Shown in pieces: positions 61,415 to 64,000 of a stretch of DNA of 64,000 nt. The translations under genes and the position numbers were made by a program. The notes under the pieces are model-generated. The model searched no databases and was not told where the DNA came from. It worked only from the letters and a program-made list of their open reading frames with translations. Position 1 is the stretch's first letter. The number at the start of each line of letters is the position of its first letter. This DNA comes from Candidatus Gastranaerophilales bacterium (GTDB taxonomy: Bacteria > Cyanobacteriota > Vampirovibrionia > Gastranaerophilales > Gastranaerophilaceae), in NCBI GenBank assembly GCA_944324475.1, contig CALUWK010000006.1, positions 1 to 64,000 of the forward strand, read 5' to 3'.

Positions 61415-62518
61415 ATGTATAAAAAATTTTTAAAGCAAATTCCAAAAAATGTTAAAAAAGTAGCTATTTATGGTGCAGGTACTTGCGGTTTAGCATTATG
61501 TGAAAATATTAGAAAAGAGTTACCAAATATTGATGTTGAATTTTATATTGATTCCAACAAAACATACGATGAAAGAATTAATATTCCTATATATAAAACA
61601 TCGCAAATTGATGAAATTAAAAATAAAATTGATATGGTATTAATATCTGTAAGAAGTGCTCTTCATATTACAGTTGAGATACTAAAATACTATAATATCC
61701 CATATTTATATATTCCTTATAAATTAGAAAGCGGAATAAGGAATTTACAATTTCAAAATAATTACAAAAAAGCATTAAATATTTTTTCTGATAATAAATC
61801 AAAAAAATTATATGAAAAATTATGGAGTGCCAAATTAAACTTGGATTATTCAAAAATAGTTAAATATGTTGCTAAAAAACATAATATCAAAAAAGGTGCA
61901 AGCGGGAGAAATTATGGTGCTCAATATTTAGAATATATAAACAAAGATGCAATACAAATAATTTTTGACTGCGGTTTTTGCAACGGTGCGCACGTTTTTG
62001 GATTTAAAAAAGCATTAAAAAATTTAAAAACAGACTATGCCTTTGAACCGTTATATAACGAATTAAAAGAAGAATATCTTGACATTTTATTAAAAAAATT
62101 AAATTGTGTTCAAATAGTGCCTTATGGCGTTTGGGATAAAAAAGAAAAATTAAACTTTATAGTTAGTGGGCCCGCTTCAAGGGTAATTGGTATAAGTAAT
62201 CTCAAACCAACAGTTACAAAAGAAGTTGAAACTATTACTCTTGATGAAGCAAAAGAAATGCTTGATGTTAAAAAAGTTGATTTTATTAAAATGGATATTG
62301 AAGGTGCCGAATTGCCTGCCCTTAAGGGGGCGGAAAAAATCTTATTAAATGATAGGCCTCAATTAGCTATATCAATTTATCATTCAAGCAGTGATTTTGT
62401 TAATATACCAATATATCTGAAAGGACTTTTAAAAGACTATAGTTTTTATTTGGGACATTACGCAATGAATCAACATGAAACAGTAATTTTTTGCATTCCA
62501 AATGAATTAAAAAAATAG
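61415..62518 (+). CDS. FkbM-family methyltransferase with N-terminal Rossmann-like domain
   Basis: A 367-residue protein. Residues about 1-100 contain AIYGAGTCGLALCENI and DSNKTYDERINIPIYKTSQI, a nucleotide-sugar-epimerase- or PglD-like domain. Residues about 175-365 form an FkbM SAM methyltransferase with IIFDCGFCNGAHVFGF, the FEPLYN motif and KMDIEGAELPALKGAE. Such proteins usually methylate sugars of surface glycans or lipids. The frame is open upstream across the tRNA, but the ATG at 61415 with AGAGGC is the true start. Location directly after a tRNA gene is a usual position for acquired genes. Confidence 0.85.
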   Translation: MYKKFLKQIPKNVKKVAIYGAGTCGLALCENIRKELPNIDVEFYIDSNKTYDERINIPIYKTSQIDEIKNKIDMVLISVRSALHITVEILKYYNIPYLYIPYKLESGIRNLQFQNNYKKALNIFSDNKSKKLYEKLWSAKLNLDYSKIVKYVAKKHNIKKGASGRNYGAQYLEYINKDAIQIIFDCGFCNGAHVFGFKKALKNLKTDYAFEPLYNELKEEYLDILLKKLNCVQIVPYGVWDKKEKLNFIVSGPASRVIGISNLKPTVTKEVETITLDEAKEMLDVKKVDFIKMDIEGAELPALKGAEKILLNDRPQLAISIYHSSSDFVNIPIYLKGLLKDYSFYLGHYAMNQHETVIFCIPNELKK

Positions 62519-62520
62519 TA

Positions 62521-63075
62521 CTATATCATTTTTTTATTAAATTTATTTTGTGCCGCTTCCATACCCTCGTTTAGCCAGCAATCAATGAGTTTAACCGCAT
62601 GTTTGCCCATAAGTTCTATATTTTTCAACTCATTATCATTAAAATTTGATAAAACAAAACTGTCTATTGATATATTGTTTGGTACTGGGCCGACTCCTAC
62701 TTTTAATCTATCAAAAACATCCGTTCCAAGACAGCTAATAATTGATTTAATACCATTATGTCCGCCAAAAGAACCACTTTTTTTTAATCTGAATGTTCCA
62801 AATTCAATTGTTGCATCATCATATATTACGAGAATATCATTATTGGTTAATTTATAAAAATTTATAATTTCTAATATAGCATTTCCTGAAAGATTCATAT
62901 ATGTTTTTGGTAGAAGATACATTAGATTATCTTTTTTTGCAAAAAAAGAATTAAATTTGTTGATTAAGGTGACTTGGTGAGCTTTTAATATTTCATCCAC
63001 AATTAAAAAACCCGTATTATGACGAGTATTTTTGTATTTAATTTCCGGATTTCCTAAGCCTATTATTGCTTTCAT
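62521..63075 (-). CDS. pth: Peptidyl-tRNA hydrolase
   Basis: Releases tRNA from prematurely dropped peptidyl-tRNA. IIGLGNPEIKYKNTRHNTGF contains the catalytic His, LPKTYMNLSG the Asn, and YDDATIEFGTFRLKKSGSFGGHNGIKSI the Asp and tRNA-binding residues. Length 184. The end lies 2 bases after the FkbM stop on the other strand. Confidence 0.95.
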   Translation of the reverse strand: MKAIIGLGNPEIKYKNTRHNTGFLIVDEILKAHQVTLINKFNSFFAKKDNLMYLLPKTYMNLSGNAILEIINFYKLTNNDILVIYDDATIEFGTFRLKKSGSFGGHNGIKSIISCLGTDVFDRLKVGVGPVPNNISIDSFVLSNFNDNELKNIELMGKHAVKLIDCWLNEGMEAAQNKFNKKMI

Positions 63076-63200
63076 TTTTTATTTCTTCTTTTAAATGATA
63101 TTTGAATTAATCATTATTATTTATCTTTTTTGGTAATTTAAAAATAAATAAAAGAGGTTATTTGTAAAATAGCATACAAGACGGAGTAAAATCAATATAA

Positions 63201-63779
63201 ATGAAAAATAATTTTAAAATACAAAAGAAAAGTTCAAAATTAGTTGGGGATTTTTTGGAGAAAACAGGGCTTCATAAAAAAGAATTCGCTCAGATGATAG
63301 GTGTGACATTGTCTTATGTTTACAATCTAATAGATGAAAATGTGCCTTTTTCAACTCGTTCAATAACCCTAGAAAGAATTGCAACAGTTATGGATATAAA
63401 TCCTGAAGAATTTATAGAATATCAAATTCCAAATGATATTGTTAGTTATAGTGAAAATTTATTAATGTTAAAAGATTTAATAAAATATAATAATCTTACC
63501 ACACTTGATTTTTTAAGAATGTTTGAACGAAAAAAAAGACTTGAATTGGTTGATATTTTAAGAGGAGCCAGACCAATTCAAATTGATTTTGAAGAATTAA
63601 AACAAATAGCAAAAGCACTTAATATGAAAAATGACGAACTTTTTGAAATGTGGAAATCAAGGATGCTTGAATATTTACAAGAAGGCGGATTTAGTTTCGA
63701 TAAAGGTAAAGAAAAAAATAAAGAAATAATTGATGCAATGTTTGATTGTGCAAAGAAAAAAATTGTTACAAATACTTAA
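63201..63779 (+). CDS. Regulator with two XRE-type helix-turn-helix regions
   Basis: A 192-residue protein. Residues about 14-65 form a Cro/CI-type HTH (FLEKTGLHKKEFAQMIGVTLSYVYNL and then LERIATVMDINPEEFIEY). A second, weaker one lies near 88-155 (LLMLKDLIKYNNLTTLDFLRMF, and FEELKQIAKALNMKNDELFEMW). No sensor domain. TAAAAT lies eight bases before the ATG with GGAG inside that stretch, so leaderless or weakly led. Divergent from pth. Confidence 0.82.
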   Translation: MKNNFKIQKKSSKLVGDFLEKTGLHKKEFAQMIGVTLSYVYNLIDENVPFSTRSITLERIATVMDINPEEFIEYQIPNDIVSYSENLLMLKDLIKYNNLTTLDFLRMFERKKRLELVDILRGARPIQIDFEELKQIAKALNMKNDELFEMWKSRMLEYLQEGGFSFDKGKEKNKEIIDAMFDCAKKKIVTNT

Positions 63780-63870
63780 TAAAACTTTACATAATATAAA
63801 TGCTTTCTTGACTTTATTTTGAACTCTATATAACATGTCTACAAGACTATTTATGATGATAGGATAAGAC

Positions 63871-64000
63871 ATGAAAGGTTCAACATTACATAGATCTGGT
63901 TTAACTCGAGAAAAGATGGGTGTGCTTGCAAGCCTGACCCAAAATGATAAGAAGCAGGCTACCAGAGCGCAATTAAATCAATATTATAAAACACAAAAAG
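63871..64000 (+). CDS. Start of a gene cut by the window end
   Basis: An ATG with AGGAT five bases before it opens a frame of 43 codons to the last base. The visible protein is basic and short-helical (MKGSTLHRSG, ending QYYKTQK). No family can be named. A TTGACT/TATAAC pair with 15-base spacing at 63808-63834 might be its promoter. Confidence 0.5.
   Translation, partial: MKGSTLHRSGLTREKMGVLASLTQNDKKQATRAQLNQYYKTQK

Noticed and set aside
61281-62518. Integrative element at tRNA-Asp
   Set aside because: No integrase, no second copy of the tRNA end, and only one non-housekeeping gene.

Overview
The window is an AT-rich stretch of a diderm bacterial chromosome, almost fully coding. Gene content points to a non-photosynthetic relative of Cyanobacteria (Melainabacteria/Vampirovibrionia, most likely a Gastranaerophilales-type gut or environmental lineage). 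The clues are an lpxD-lpxC-fabZ-lpxA cluster, a ScpA with the DPWNIDI-type start, minCDE, a fused ribBA, a MlaE/F/D-type transporter next to lpxK, and several lineage-type proteins of unknown function (N-terminal GLSASQ protein, ISFKA-type small protein). This placement is inferred from gene content; no rRNA is present to confirm it.

Layout, left to right. 1-4.5 kb: def-fmt-aroH and a pair of M16 peptidases in a tight plus-strand operon. 4.5-11 kb: a small-RNA-like terminator, a small membrane protein, ribE-ribBA, a GNAT protein, serA, and a glycine-zipper/coiled-coil protein. 11-15 kb: MlaE-MlaF-MlaD lipid transport genes and lpxK. 15-18.5 kb: a receiver-STAS regulator divergent from a phosphohexomutase, then a secreted repeat protein. 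18.5-22.6 kb: biotin genes bioF-bioG-bioC facing bioD, with bioB divergent from bioD; bioA is not here. 22.6-26 kb: a 955-residue EF-hand/coiled-coil protein and a small companion. 26-31 kb: a 650-base intergenic region, minCDE, rplI and the GLSASQ protein. 31-37.5 kb: a histidine kinase with a poor ATP site, metX-metW, a degenerate HD-GYP protein, an ATP-grasp protein, and a degenerate ribonucleotide reductase-like gene. The last of these closes the smc-scpA-scpB operon (37.5-42.4 kb). 42.4-49.6 kb: a signal peptidase with a large N-terminal extension, a prenyl synthase, an M29 aminopeptidase, the lipid A genes and rfaE2. 49.6-59.7 kb: a parvulin lipoprotein, mfd, a ROK kinase, a PlsC-like acyltransferase and a zinc-ribbon ATPase/TPR protein. 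59.8-64 kb: pdxJ, rplU-rpmA, tRNA-Asp, an FkbM methyltransferase, pth, a double-HTH regulator and a gene cut by the window end.

The cell-envelope theme is strong: lipid A (lpxA, C, D, K, fabZ, rfaE2), phospholipid traffic (Mla), acyl transfer, signal peptidase and periplasmic folding. Two signals stand out. First, at six genes a -10-like hexamer ends exactly six bases before the ATG and no Shine-Dalgarno sequence is present, so leaderless mRNAs look common here. Second, an unusual number of proteins keep a recognisable enzyme fold but have lost catalytic residues: the ribonucleotide reductase-like protein, the HD-GYP protein, a cyclase-like domain, the second aspartate motif of the prenyl synthase and the kinase G1 box. 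I see no insertion sequence, prophage, CRISPR array, rRNA or replication origin.
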